Of a stretch of DNA of 60,000 nucleotides, positions 10,301 through 20,748 are shown piece by piece. Made by a program: the position numbers and the translations under genes. Source of the stretch: Bolinopsis microptera (Eukaryota; Ctenophora; Tentaculata; Lobata; Bolinopsidae); the NCBI RefSeq assembly GCF_026151205.1, contig NC_087077.1, positions 17,408,475-17,468,474 on the forward strand. The letters are read 5' to 3'. Each line of letters begins with the position of its first letter. Within the stretch, counting starts at the first letter, position 1. A model generated the notes under the pieces. The model did no database searches. It was not told the origin of the DNA and saw only the letters and a program-made list of their open reading frames with translations.

Positions 10301-13300
10301 TAACTGTCAAATACCTTCTACTTGTGTCTTGTGACACAAAACACTGCGTTTAAATAAACCAGAATAAGACAACATTATAACATGTATTTTAACATGTATA
10401 TACTATTTACAATATACATTATACATACATTATAACATGTATAAGGTGATAGTAACTGACAGATCACTAGCCACTATGTTTACAGTACACTGCAATGTAG
10501 CCACTGTAAATTACCTCCACTACTACTACTACTACTATGTCGGAACTAAGTCCGATCTACGCCAGATAACCCCCTCCATATATATCCCTGTCCCGCATCA
10601 GGGTTCGCAGTTCCTCTTTAGAGTTTGTCCCAACTTCCTTCAGTAACATAGACAAGTAGCTTTGTCTTGGTCGGCCTTGCTGTGCTCTACCATGCATAGG
10701 TTCCCTTAAGTCTAAAATCTAAATTACTGGCAAGTAGCACATGATGTCTGATAAAATTGCAATAAAATTAACTTTACAATGCTCTAATAGAACATTGCGT
10801 TGAGACAGCACTATTATATGGGCACTATAATAACGAAATGGGATGATAGTGTACTGTGTAGATTGCAGAGATAATGAAATACACAGTACAGTGCGCGGTT
10901 ACACAATGTGTACTGTGTAGATTGCAGAGATAATGAAATACACAGTACAGTGCGCGGTTACACAATGTGTACTGTGTAGATTGCAGAGATAATGAAATAC
11001 ACAGTACAGTGCGCGGTTACACAATGTGTACTGTGTAGATTGCAGAGATAATGAAATACACAGTACAGTGCGCGGTTACACAATGTGTACTGTGTAGATT
11101 GCAGAGATAATGAAATACACAGTACAGTGCGCGGTTACACAATGTGTACTGTGTAGATTGCAGAGATAATGAAATACACAGTACAGTGCGCGGTTACACA
11201 ATGTGTACTGTGTAGCAGTTTAGGAGTAACTCAGCTTAATAAACGAGATAAGCTACAGAGTTGGTCCGCTCTGCTCATATCTAATGAGAACACAGTTGTA
11301 CATTAGAAATCGTGTTATTCTGCTCAACACTACTCTTTAGTCCATTTAGTTTATGATATAGTGATGAGTATTCGACAGCTGTCAGATAACACGCACAGTT
11401 TAGCCTACCCACTTTTAAGGAAATATATTATAGGAAAATGTTAGACCAGAGTCTTAGATATCTCAGATATAATACTGAATAGTGGCTAATTCATTAATTC
11501 TGAGTGCTCATATAATTAATATACCAACTCCTCACCACATCATACGATGTTGTGTAACTCAGAGCTATATCGTTCCATTGTGTAAAACTGATTATCACTT
11601 TTTAACTACCCCTTATGTACTGCATATGAATATATCCCAACCGAGGCTGAGCACAACAATCCTAACGATGTGAAATATATCCTAATCAGGTGAAACAAGA
11701 CCTGGACCTCATTACATCAGATAATACCACTCCCCCAATAGTTACCATGACAATGACTTTACAAGGTACGCCACATCAAGCCTCCGCTTTTAGCAACACT
11801 ACAGTTATAAAGGAGTGTATACCATTGGTAAAGTAAAGTGAATTAGTTGCCTGGTAACCATTGTACTACTATACAAGTAACCATTGTACTACTATAAAAG
11901 TAACCTGGTAACCGCTGTACAAGTAACCATTGTACTACTATACAAGTAACCTGGTAACCGCTGTACAAGTAACCTGGTAACCACTGTACAAGTAACCTGG
12001 TAACCACTGTGTGATGTGTGGCCCTGTTGGTAAGACACGTAGTTTAGCGACCTCCTCCACCCCACAAAGGACACGTTATATATCATTGTCAATTAAACAC
12101 GTGGCAGCTAGCAGCACAGTGGGGGCACAGTGCACACGTTGTTTTTACCAGATGTCCTGGACTATTGTATGTAGCTCTAAACTAATTAATGTCAGCCCGG
12201 GTGAGAAGTGTTTATTCCTTATATGGTCATGTGTCTAGCCATATAAGGAGCGAGGAAGTGAGCGCCAGGTTGCGTGGTGAGAAGGATATGGTAGTTTATT
12301 AAGCTTTACCGGGTAGTAACTAGTGCAGCTGTACAGCTCACCAACTTGCAGTGTAACACTGTGCTACGTGTTTAGTGCGATAAATAACGTGTAACATCGA
12401 ATATTATACCGCCAAACTCCCAAATGAGTTAAATTATGTGACACACTCCCATCGCTACAACAACAACGTTTTATACTATTTATTTTAGGTCTTCTGTGTT
12501 GATCTTAAGAAGCAACTAAATTCTCATAATTAATTCCACGTCGGCCACATATGTTGTGATTTCTTAGTTCTACATGAACGTGCATCACGACGAAATGTCG
12601 ACTGTAAACTTACTGACTAATAATATGCTATAATAAACTTGGATAATTGTATGTTAAGAGAATGTATGTTATGTTAAAAAATGGAACGCCTCATAGTCAT
12701 TGTGTTATCACAGCAACATGTCATAATCTGGGTAGAGACTAAAAGGCCATTAAACTTCACTCTTGATGGAGAGTTATTTCTGCGTGCTTTACTTATTATT
12801 TTTTATAAACGCATAGCTGCGGCATTGTAAACAACTGCTTGACAAAAAGGCGGGCTATAGATTCTTCACTGATACTTGATAGTCGAGAGAAGTAAGAACA
12901 CGTTTATTTTGAGTTTTGCATTCCGACTAGCTCCCCGGTCATGTAGAAGGGAAATAATGTAGTAAAGATTTCGAAAACGTACCTTGAGCATTAAATGTTA
13001 AAGAAATGTTACTTGGCTGCGGCTAGAAAAGAAATCTAATATAGGCAGAGTATGATTTAATGCATTAGAAGCAAGCATGGTGCGTGAAATCAGAAATTGC
13101 CTCTAAAACTTTTAACAAGTTGATTGATTTTGATTTTTCTGCTTTCTTGCATACTTGGCTTGATGGCATTTAGGGGTCGGTCATTACACAATATACATCC
13201 TCAAATGGGATAAAATCTAGAAAATTCTGACGGCATAGACTTTTTAATATTACTCTATAACATAATTTCAATAAGGTACTCAGTGCGCCTTAGAATTGAG

Positions 13301-14558
13301 CTACGAAACAAGTTTAAAACAAGTCAATGGTTAAGTGTGGTTTTACTAAAGTTATTACTCGGGATCCTTGCTGCACGGGGATGTAAATGATATACCAAAC
13401 TTCATCATTTTAAAAAGAAGCGAATTGTAATTGTTAAGAAACTTACCGAACATTATGTTATAAGGTGCGTCTCCATGGAGATCTGTAGGGTTGAGACTAG
13501 AAGGGAAGAGTTTAAGGTAACCACCTCCGCAGTCTATTTTCTGCTCGTGTTTTACACTGAACTGTACGACTAGTGTTTTGCCTTCAGTGCTCTCCACTGG
13601 GGTGGTGAGAGCTGCGGAGACGCCGTAAAATCGGGCATTCTCCAGAGTTTTCAAACCTGAAACGTTTCAATTATCACAATCGTAGACCATACTAATATAT
13701 TTTAAGGGAAAGAATGACAAAGTGCTCGCAGAGAAACAGAGATGTAGATGATGAGAGTTTAAAATAAATTTCAAACCTGTATCTTTAGCTTCGTCATGGA
13801 AGAATTCTCCGGCGCTGAGTCCGAGTTTACCGAAAGTTTTACCCTCGTGTTCAGATTGGATCCACCTGCTTGACCAAGCATCTCCATCTGAAAGTGAGCG
13901 ATGTCAAGTCAAAAAGAAGGAAAAACACATCCTTCTCGAACTACGTAACTGTTAGAGAAATGGGAAGCTAGTCACGAAAATACAAATTCCTTGCAAATTG
14001 CAAGACTACAGAAGCATAGTGATACAGAAGACTACAGTGATACAGAAGACTACAGTGATACAGAAGACTACAGAAGCATAGTGATACAGAAGACTACAGA
14101 AGACTACAGAAGCATAGTGGTATCAGTTCATGGTGTGAGGAGTCAAGAAGAAAAGAAAGTAACAAAAACGGTTGCTGACACAGCATTTGGACTTATACCT
14201 AGTATGACCTCTTATGAGTGCCGTTAAATTATTAACAGGAAAATTGTCTTAATTTTGGTTGATCAAATGTTTTATATCAAATGTTGATTTCTTAAAGATA
14301 GGTGTATATTTTTGCTATTATTTATATGAAAGGGGAGGTACAGATAGAGTACCAAACCTGATTGTGTATATTTGGTTGCAACTCCGGTAAATGATGAAAC
14401 ATGTCTCTTATGAGAGTGATACCGTGAGTTGCTTCCTTTTTTTTTTTTTTAGACTACAGAACTTCAAGATTACCTGCAAAGTCTTCTCTGAGGTACACAG
14501 TGGGGTCTGAACATACTACTAGTAGTAGACTTGACAAGGCTAAAACTAAACGGGCCAT
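7384..14558 (-). CDS. CALR: Calreticulin (ER calcium-binding lectin chaperone), nine exons
   Basis: Exons (minus strand): 14474-14558, 13777-13887, 13447-13656, 9320-9414, 8670-8879, 8278-8535, 7937-8065, 7757-7825 and 7384-7533. All introns are GT-AG and the joined frame gives 438 residues plus TAG. Order: signal peptide [19 protein letters not shown], globular lectin domain ([15 protein letters not shown] and PDICGP hold the conserved cysteines; Tyr and Lys of GGGYLK fit the sugar site), P-domain with three PDP-type (KPEDW-like) and three GEWEPP-type repeats, return to the globular domain ([10 protein letters not shown]), then an acidic/lysine-rich calcium-binding tail ending VKDEL, the ER retrieval signal. 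It folds monoglucosylated glycoproteins and buffers calcium in the ER lumen. Length and repeat number (3+3) are normal, which separates it from calnexin (4+4, membrane anchor). Intron 3 is 4 kb and full of repeats. The start is set by the signal peptide. Confidence 0.96.
8921..8935. promoter_or_regulatory. Heat-shock-element-like triplet in calreticulin intron 4
   Basis: Three contiguous alternating pentamers, gGAAt-aTTCc-aGAAt, fit the HSF1 site nGAAnnTTCnnGAAn exactly. It lies in intron 4, just downstream of exon 4 in genome order. A 15-bp match of this kind can occur by chance, so function is only possible. Confidence 0.3.
10557..10715 (-). pseudogene. LINE 3'-end fragment in calreticulin intron 3
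   Basis: On the minus strand about 50 codons encode [20 protein letters not shown] and then [10 protein letters not shown], ending at TAG (10557-10559). GRPR...Y...LL...L..LM.DR is the typical extreme C-terminus of non-LTR ORF2 proteins. The stop is followed by a TAG/GTA trinucleotide tail (10525-10540), a usual LINE 3' end. It is a 5'-truncated dead copy. Confidence 0.65.
10848..11216. repeat. 59-bp tandem repeat, about six copies
   Basis: The period is 59 bp (GATTGCAGAG recurs at 10861, 10920, 10979, 11038, 11097 and 11156) and copies look identical. Each unit contains an 11-bp inverted repeat, TGTACTGTGTA ... TACACAGTACA, separated by 19 bp. It sits in calreticulin intron 3. Confidence 0.92.
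11835..12010. repeat. Minisatellite based on GTAACC/TGTAC
   Basis: Imperfect units of ~20-23 bp such as AAGTAACCTGGTAACC and CATTGTACTACTATACAAG repeat through calreticulin intron 3. The surrounding intron (11220-13446) shows no further coding sequence. Confidence 0.7.
13995..14120. repeat. GATACAGAAGACTACA minisatellite
   Basis: Short tandem array of 15-bp units (AGTGATACAGAAGACTAC with partial variants) in calreticulin intron 1. Its open frame is an artefact of the repeat. A T-run lies at about 14438-14451. Confidence 0.75.
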
Positions 14559-14635
14559 GATAGAAGAAATGCAAAATAACAACACTAATTCTCCAACTGA
14601 GCAAGTTCCGCGAGAAGTATCTTTCAAAAGGAGTA

Positions 14636-14654
14636 TGTGGTCCGCACGGATTGG
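14636..14654 (-). promoter_or_regulatory. ER stress response element (ERSE-like), calreticulin promoter
   Basis: On the minus strand the sequence reads CCAAT, nine bases (CCGTGCGGA), then CCACA. The ERSE consensus is CCAAT-N9-CCACG, bound by NF-Y plus ATF6/XBP1. Spacing is exact and one base differs. It lies 78 bp upstream of the calreticulin ATG in the coding orientation, where such an element is expected in an unfolded-protein-response target. Confidence 0.6.
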
Positions 14655-14840
14655 CCAATTTTTATCCAACGCTAATTTCAATACTAGTAATTGCGTTTAT
14701 GTTATGAGGCGCGCTATTATACTCATCGACTTGCGCGGCGCAAGATTCACTTCGAAATTTAAAAAAATTATAGGTAGTATTATAATATAGTAAGCAGTGA
14801 AACATTAATTTTAATAAAATGAACGGATTTTGAGTTTTTG

Positions 14841-15077
14841 ATTACTGTCACCAAGATGTAAATCAGATCGAACGAGGAATTAGATCGAACGAGAAATTAG
14901 ATAGAACGAGAAATTAGATCAAATAAAACGAGAAATTAGATCGAACTGCGAACGGCGTTTCAATTCGATATGATTTACATCTTGGTGACAGTTACTGTTA
15001 CAAATTCGATCTAATTTGTAATTTCTCGTTCGATCTAATTTCTCGTTCGATCTAATTTACATCTTGGTGACAGTAAT
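14841..15077. mobile_element. Foldback MITE (237 bp)
   Basis: The ends ATTACTGTCACCAAGATG and CATCTTGGTGACAGTAAT are inverted copies of each other. Both arms continue into tandem GATCGAACGAGAAATTA units (left) and their complement (right). An extra internal end (CATCTTGGTGACAG near 14978) suggests one foldback grew from, or inserted into, another. No open frame and no clear target duplication. Confidence 0.75.
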
Positions 15078-15233
15078 ACTCAAGTTAAGATAAAAGGTGA
15101 TATTAGTATAAATGGTACGTAACACGTAAGGTCTGAAGTTGTTTGGAGGACTTCGCCGCTTCGACGCGCCGCGCAAACTAGCATTCTTACTTCGCATCGA
15201 TCTCGATGCATTGCAGAGCAACGATCTCGATGG

Positions 15234-15248
15234 ATTGACATCGTCAAT
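15234..15248. repeat. ATTGACATCGTCAAT palindrome module
   Basis: Perfect 15-bp inverted repeat (17 bp with flanking G/C) preceded by GC-rich sequence (GACGCGCCGCGCAAAC). The same palindrome recurs at 5684-5698 and, degenerate, at 6631-6645 and 5171-5185. It marks another piece of the GC-rich repeat family. Confidence 0.6.
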
Positions 15249-15500
15249 CAAAAAGTTGTATGTTGTGGTTCAATTCAATATTATATTTATAGCCAAATCA
15301 AAAATGACACATTACAAACCAATCACCAATATGCAATACAACTGTGATTTCACAATCAAATTCATATTAAATTAAATTTTTCAAAAATTTGCATGTGTGA
15401 TACGTACTTCAAATCATTATTTTAAAAGTTGAATTCAGTCAAAAATGAATGACGCCGCGCACTGTGATACTCATAAGCGGACAACTGCAAACTGTGAAAT

Positions 15501-15577
15501 TTACTGGGCGGTGCTCAGCCTGTCATTCCGCCGAATCTTTATTGTTTATTAACATAATAGCCTGGGGTCCCCAGGTA
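15501..15577 (+). mobile_element. TTACTGGG short element, copy 3, with 11-bp direct repeats
   Basis: About 76 bp from TTACTGGGCGG to CCCCAGGT, flanked by an exact direct repeat AACTGTGAAAT at 15490-15500 and 15577-15587. This has the form of a target-site duplication and so marks the element borders. GGCGG near the 5' end can pair with CCGCC in the middle, and the 3' end forms a CCTGGGGTCCCCAGG hairpin. Confidence 0.75.
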
Positions 15578-15602
15578 ACTGTGAAATCAGAACAACAAAC
15601 TA

Positions 15603-15683
15603 TTACTGGGCCGCGCTCAGCCTAGGTCATTCCGCTTAATCTCTATTCGTTTATGAACATGATAACCTGGGGTCCCCAGGTAA
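15603..15683 (+). mobile_element. TTACTGGG short element, copy 4
   Basis: 81 bp, same orientation, only about 25 bp after copy 3. It begins TTACTGGGCCGCGCTCAGCC and ends CCTGGGGTCCCCAGGTAA. A 2-bp insertion in the conserved block (CCTAGGTCATT) distinguishes it. Confidence 0.7.
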
Positions 15684-15747
15684 AAATCGAGCTCGCTTAA
15701 ATATTTAATATAGTTTTAGGCAACGATACTTTTATTACTATGTATAT

Positions 15748-16266
15748 ATTTTACCAAAACCCATAATCATGGGTAGAGTGGACCGCTGCCAGTGTCTCTC
15801 TTTCCCAAACAAAAGGAAATGATATTAATTTGATTGACCGTTCTCAAATGCAAAATGATACCGAGAATGAAATCGGTCGCTCGCTTTTCCCATTCATTCA
15901 CGGCTTACGAATTGTATAAATAAGTTTCGATTGATTACATCAATCAGATGCTGTAAAAATCTCTTTGGGTTGCGTTCGGGTCGATACCTAGTATTTCGGG
16001 GTAAGGGACAAGGGTGGTAATTATTACTTATTGAACAAGTTGAAGTTTATTGAATATTCATTGCCGAGTACAGCTGCCTTTGGGTAGTTCTTCTTAATCT
16101 ATTATACAATTGTAAATGAATGGGAAAAGCGAGCGACCGATTTCATTCTCGGTATCATTTTGCATTTGAGAACGGTCAATCAAATTAATATCATTTCCTT
16201 TTGTTTGGGAAAGAGAGACACTGGCAGCGGTCCACTCTACCCATGATTATGGGTTTTGGTAAAATA
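15748..16266. repeat. Terminal 515-bp foldback block, left
   Basis: The left end (from ATTTTACCAAAACCCATAAT) and right end (to ATTATGGGTTTTGGTAAAAT) are ~150-bp inverted copies. The ~200-bp loop carries GGTCGATACCTAGTATTTCG. An inverted copy of the whole block is at 21787-22298. Confidence 0.85.
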
Positions 16267-17310
16267 TCATTTCTTTTTGATTATAATGTCAGGGTACTTT
16301 ATAAAGTCGAAATATAAACTGATATCTTCATTAATAAGGAGGAAGTTTCAACGATTTCGAAATTTTTCCTTTAAAAACATTTCCTTGTGTTTAGGTGTTA
16401 GGGAAGCATATCGGTCGATCACTGACTGAATATGCCACTTAATACTCATTCAAGTTGGCATTAAATTCATATATAATGACATTAAACTGTCGTGGCAAAG
16501 CAGAATTTGTTGGAAATCATGAATGAGCAAAATTCTCACCTTTCGCACGTGCAAACTTTGAGCGGACGTTGCGTGCGCATCCAATACTGAATCGCTGTAA
16601 AATTTTGCATGTAATTGTTTTATATATAGCTTGATAAGCATGCAAAGTTTCAAAGTATTTCAAGAAGAACTGTAATCACAACGGCACTCTAAAGTTGACA
16701 GAAAATGACGAAAACAGCAATTTTCAGTGATTTTAGTAATTTTCTATCAATTTGGGCGTGTCCCCACGTGTGCAACTTTTCGATTTTCAACTTTAAAACT
16801 AGCCTAATGCACAATTTATACCTATAGGAAGCAGAACTGAGCTCCACAACCCAAGGCATGGCCCAACACCAGAGAATACTAAATCGCAAAATTGACGTTT
16901 TTATAAAATAATTCTTCAAAAAAGCACAAACTTCAATGACGAATATCTTTATGAAGGAGCAAGCTAGAAAAACTTTTCGGTAGATTTTCAGAATGCTTGA
17001 ACAATTATCCAAGGTAAAAATTTCCTCAGATTTTGAATAAAATTACTTCTTAATGGTTTAAAATTAATTTTAAAAGTTATTACTTTGTCAAAAATCAAGT
17101 TTTAAAAACGGTTAACTTGATGACGTCATCAAGGGGTGTTTATGACGTCAAATAATTTTGGTATACAATGTAAACTAAAGTGTAAACAATTATTTGCAAG
17201 ACCTGTGGTCGGAAATGGCTGTATCTTTTATACTTTTGAATCTATGGACACTTAAATACAGGCTACAATTGACTGGCAAAGCGTCTATCCCTGAATATGT
17301 ATATATACAT
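16267..17310. repeat. Outer arm body, left, element B
   Basis: About 1 kb of AT-rich DNA repeated in inverted form at ~20748-21786. Open frames here (for example 16689-17012 minus and its mirror 21140-21370 plus) are the same short sequence on both arms and match no family I know. No gene is called. Confidence 0.7.
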
Positions 17311-17330
17311 ATTCATATATCCCCAGGGAT

Positions 17331-18666
17331 ATGGGGATCCAACAATGCACCAAGCACCTGAATGAAAGAAGTAGTTATGATCAATTGTTCAGTACAGAAT
17401 GCATTATTAGTGCTCTAGAAATCACTCTTGATTACAACATAGCTTCGTTCAACGGTATAACATACCGTCAGGAGCGTGGAGCGGCGATGGGTCCTAAGAA
17501 CTCATGTGAGTATGCAGATTGTGCGATGGATAAGATCGATTTTAGACACCTATGTCTATGCTGTTGGCGATGTTATTCATACCAAACTTTACTCTAAGCC
17601 CAGTGACACCCACTGCTATCTCATCCCCACATCATGTCATAGGAGCCATGTTCTCAAAAACATACCCTATGGTGTGGCGAGGCGAGTGAGGCAGAACAAT
17701 AGTGAAGACACTAATTTCTTAGAGCAAAGGGAGGTATATACTGGTTACCTTGTAGCCCGTGGTTACCATTCTAGTATTGTAGACGATGCTTTCAACAAAT
17801 TTAGTGATATAACCAATAGGAAAAACTTGTATGCCCCTAAAAATAAGGATGAGACGACTACTTGTCTAATACCCATGGTGATGGATCAGAATCCAGCACT
17901 TCCCAACATGGGGAGCATTATTCACAAGTATAAGCACCTTCTTAATCTCGATCCAGCCTTGATTAAGCTAGTACGTGCTGACAGTGTATTTGTAAGTCAC
18001 CGAAAGAATCAAACTATCGGTGGCATGCTTGTACACAATAAGTATCGTGCTAGTGGAACTGTAAGCAGTGATAGAGATGGAGAAGCCACTGCTAGTCAAT
18101 TTCTTGAACCAGACGCTGCAATATTGCCGGCTGTTTGGGAGGCTGACAACGCAGGGTGCCATGCCTGTGGAAAATGCTATGTTTGTAAGCAAAGTTTCCT
18201 GTCCCCTTGTTCCAAATTTAGTAGTCACCATTCTAAACAAGTTTTCCCTATTACTAAATATATAACTTGTCAGAGTAATAACCTTATTTATTTAATGGAG
18301 TGTAGAACTTGTAAACAGTCGTATGTAGGATATACTACTTCTAATCTCCCTAAGAGATTTTCTAATCATAAGAGCCACATTAAGAAAGGTATCAGAAGTT
18401 GTAAGTTAGTAAATCACTTTTTAGATATTGATCATGATTTAGATTTTAGTTCAGTAGCCTTATATAACTCTTCACTTAGTACGCACCTTTCTGTTATTAT
18501 AGTGGACGCTCTTGAATTTAAACCTGAAATAAGTCAAGCAGATAGGGAAAAGGCCATGGAAGCTAGAGAGGGGTTCTACCAGACCCAATTGAAAACCCTT
18601 GAGCGTTATGGGGGTATGAACACCCTCGATAGTAACCACATCCTTTTTAAATCCGCTGGAGCTTAG
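17331..18666 (+). pseudogene. Penelope-like element, catalytic core deleted
   Basis: The frame starting at 17331 encodes the fingers/palm part of a PLE reverse transcriptase, ending in motif B (ERGAAMGPKNSCEYADCAMD). At about 17545 the protein shifts to another frame and resumes at DTYVYAVGDVIHTKLYSKPS, the post-palm region. The segment that should carry the catalytic [YF]xDD is missing, so the enzyme is dead. The rest is open to 18666: a long thumb/connector, a Cys-rich zinc-binding linker (CHACGKCYVCKQ) and a GIY-YIG nuclease (NLIYLMEC, YVGYT, RFSNHKSH). It is clearly different from the PLE at 1450-3165. An ATG at 17476 is out of the true frame, so it is not a real start. It lies between the outer and inner inverted repeats of element B. 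Confidence 0.85.
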
Positions 18667-19100
18667 TGTTTAGTTTATTTATTTTATTTGACATGATCTC
18701 AGCCTATTAACCCGTGTTTAGTTTACAATATTGTTATCAGAGACGTGTTATATTCATTACTATTTATATATTTTTACTGCTTGATTCAGAGAAATCTAGC
18801 TTTTTCCGAGAAACTAATCTTTAATAGATTAGATAAAATGTACGCAGCCATTCTTTTCGTTTGATTATTACTCAGTATATTTTAGTTTTGTACCGTTTTA
18901 AGTCACATAGTTTTGTACGTCTTCCTAAGACTTGTTTTCCTTTCCTAGTTTGTAAGTTATTTTAAAGATTTGTGAATATTCCAGTTGCTTTTAGAACAAT
19001 TTTATCTCAGATAACGATGTTTAATAAAATGATGCAAAGACTTATTTCGAAGATCTAATCAACACCGACTTTTAATGTGTAGGAGTACAGCTACAAAATA
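18667..19100. other. PLE 3' flank
   Basis: AT-rich DNA after the PLE stop. I looked for a hammerhead core (CTGANGA ... GAAA) and see none. No gene. Confidence 0.4.
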
Positions 19101-19692
19101 TACATATATATATGTATCACGACAATCTATCGTAAAACAGGGGTTCTAGAAAACCCATTTCCCGATGCTCCTGAAACCTGAAACTTTTTTTGCAGTCGAT
19201 TTGGTCAACGTCTAGACGCCCTGAAAAATTTCAGATCTCTAACTCAATTTTAACATGGTTTTTAAGGCACCTGAATATGGCGATTTTGGGTTTTTTACCG
19301 AATTTCGTATAACAGTGCTGGCGAGTATTTTATGCAAATTTCTTTAAAATCTCAACATAACTATTTTTTATTCCTGTCATCTTTGACATCAAATTAGAAT
19401 GTTTTGAACTGAAAATAAATCTGCTGAACGACTTCCGATGAGTCTTAATGCCTGGAAAACTCCTGCCGGAGGCGGCGGCCTTCGGCCGCCGCCTCCGGCC
19501 GGAGTGCACGCTTCGCGTGCACAAAAGAGGCTTGTAACGTGTACCAAAGGGGGTATAATAGTAAAGGGGGTATAATAGTAAAGGGGGTATAATAGTAAAG
19601 GGGGTATAATAGTAAAGGGGGTATAATAGTAAATGGGGAACATAGTATACCCACAATAAATGCAACGGTCGTGCTTGCCAGCACTGTGATAT
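19101..19692. repeat. Inner inverted repeat of element B, left arm
   Basis: Inverted relative to ~20265-20748. It contains two adjacent GC-rich hairpins (19465-19522) and five tandem 17-bp units ending GGGGGTATAATAGTAAA (about 19549-19633). The right arm carries only about three units, which explains most of the length difference. Confidence 0.85.
19465..19522. other. Two tandem GC-rich hairpins with TTCG loops
   Basis: First hairpin: GCCGGAGGCGGCGGCC, TTCG, then the full complement. The loop closes as C(TTCG)G, an exceptionally stable tetraloop in RNA. Immediately after comes GTGCACG-CTTCG-CGTGCAC. The pair is repeated in inverted form at 20404-20461. Confidence 0.85.
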
Positions 19693-20264
19693 ATCGTATA
19701 TCTGATATCGTATGTTTTCCGTACCATTTTACTGACATTGCATCACGGCATCAAATTTTGCATGACTTTCCGCAAAAACCTTAAAAGATATTGGATATAC
19801 AACTTAAACTTTTTTGACTTAAAAAACAAAAAATAGGCCAAGGTGCAAGGAATAAGAATTTTAGTGCCCAAAATTTGGACCCTCAAGTGGTGCCTTACTT
19901 TTAGTCTCTTGAGTCTTGACACTACTCTAGACTGTAAACGGGTTTTTTGGTTTTCTTACTAATATGCAGCATATTATATTACGAAATTTATTGCTTTTTC
20001 TTGATATGAAGTCTGCTTTTATATTCCAATCCGTAACTGTAATCAAAGTATGTGTGGCCCCCCCTTTTATATTCCAATCCGTAACTGTAATCAAAGTATG
20101 TGTGGCACAATAGCTTTTATATTCCAATCCGTAACTGTAATCAAAGTATGTGTGGCATAATATGCAATAGCTTTCTCATATTTCTTCGGCATGGGGATTC
20201 GAAGAAATGGCGGATGATCTTAAATTAATTGATAATGCAGCTAACCACGGTAGTGTTGCTAAAG
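19693..20264. repeat. Spacer of inner inverted repeat, with ~49-bp tandem units
   Basis: Contains three direct copies of a unit with CTTTTATATTCCAATCCGTA and AATCAAAGTATGTGTGGC (about 20013-20157), plus a CCTCAAGTGGTGCC stretch. No gene. Confidence 0.7.
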
Positions 20265-20748
20265 ATATCACAGTGCTGGCAAGCACGACCGTTGCATTTA
20301 TTGTGGGTATACTATGTTCCCTATTTACTATTATACCCCCTTTACTATTATACCCCTTTTACTATTATACCCCCTTTGGTACACGTTACAAGCCTCTTTT
20401 GTGCACGCGAAGCGTGCACTCCGGCCGGAGGCGGCGGCCGAAGGCCGCCGCCTCCGGCAGGAGTTTTCCAGGCATTAAGACTCATCGGAAGTCGTTCAGC
20501 AGATTTATTTTTAGTTCAAAACATTCTAATTTGATGTCAAAGATGACAGGAATAAAAAATAGTTATGTTCAGATTTTTAAGAAATTTGCATAAAATACTC
20601 GCCAGCACTGTTATACGAAATTCGGTAAAAAACCCAAAATCGCCATATTCAGGTGCCCTAAAAACCATGTTAAAATTGAGTTAGAGATCTGAAATTTTTC
20701 AGGGCGTCTGGGTTTTCTAGAACCCCTGTTTTACGACAGATTGTCGGG
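20265..20748. repeat. Inner inverted repeat of element B, right arm
   Basis: Mirror of 19101-19692 with fewer GGGTATAATAGTAAA units and the mirrored tandem hairpins at 20404-20461. Apparent proteins here are read from the repeat and are not genes. Confidence 0.85.

Noticed and set aside
7384-14558. Calnexin in place of calreticulin
   Set aside because: Three plus three P-domain repeats, no transmembrane segment and a terminal KDEL favour calreticulin.
16450-17012. ORFs shared by both arms of element B (also 21140-21611)
   Set aside because: Short, no recognisable domain, present only because the arms are copies. Frames differ by indels between arms.
19330-20593. ORFs of 97-128 codons with repeated Tyr-Tyr-Thr-Pro
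   Set aside because: The same repeat sequence read in several frames of mirror-image arms. There is no domain and the frames depend on tandem repeats.
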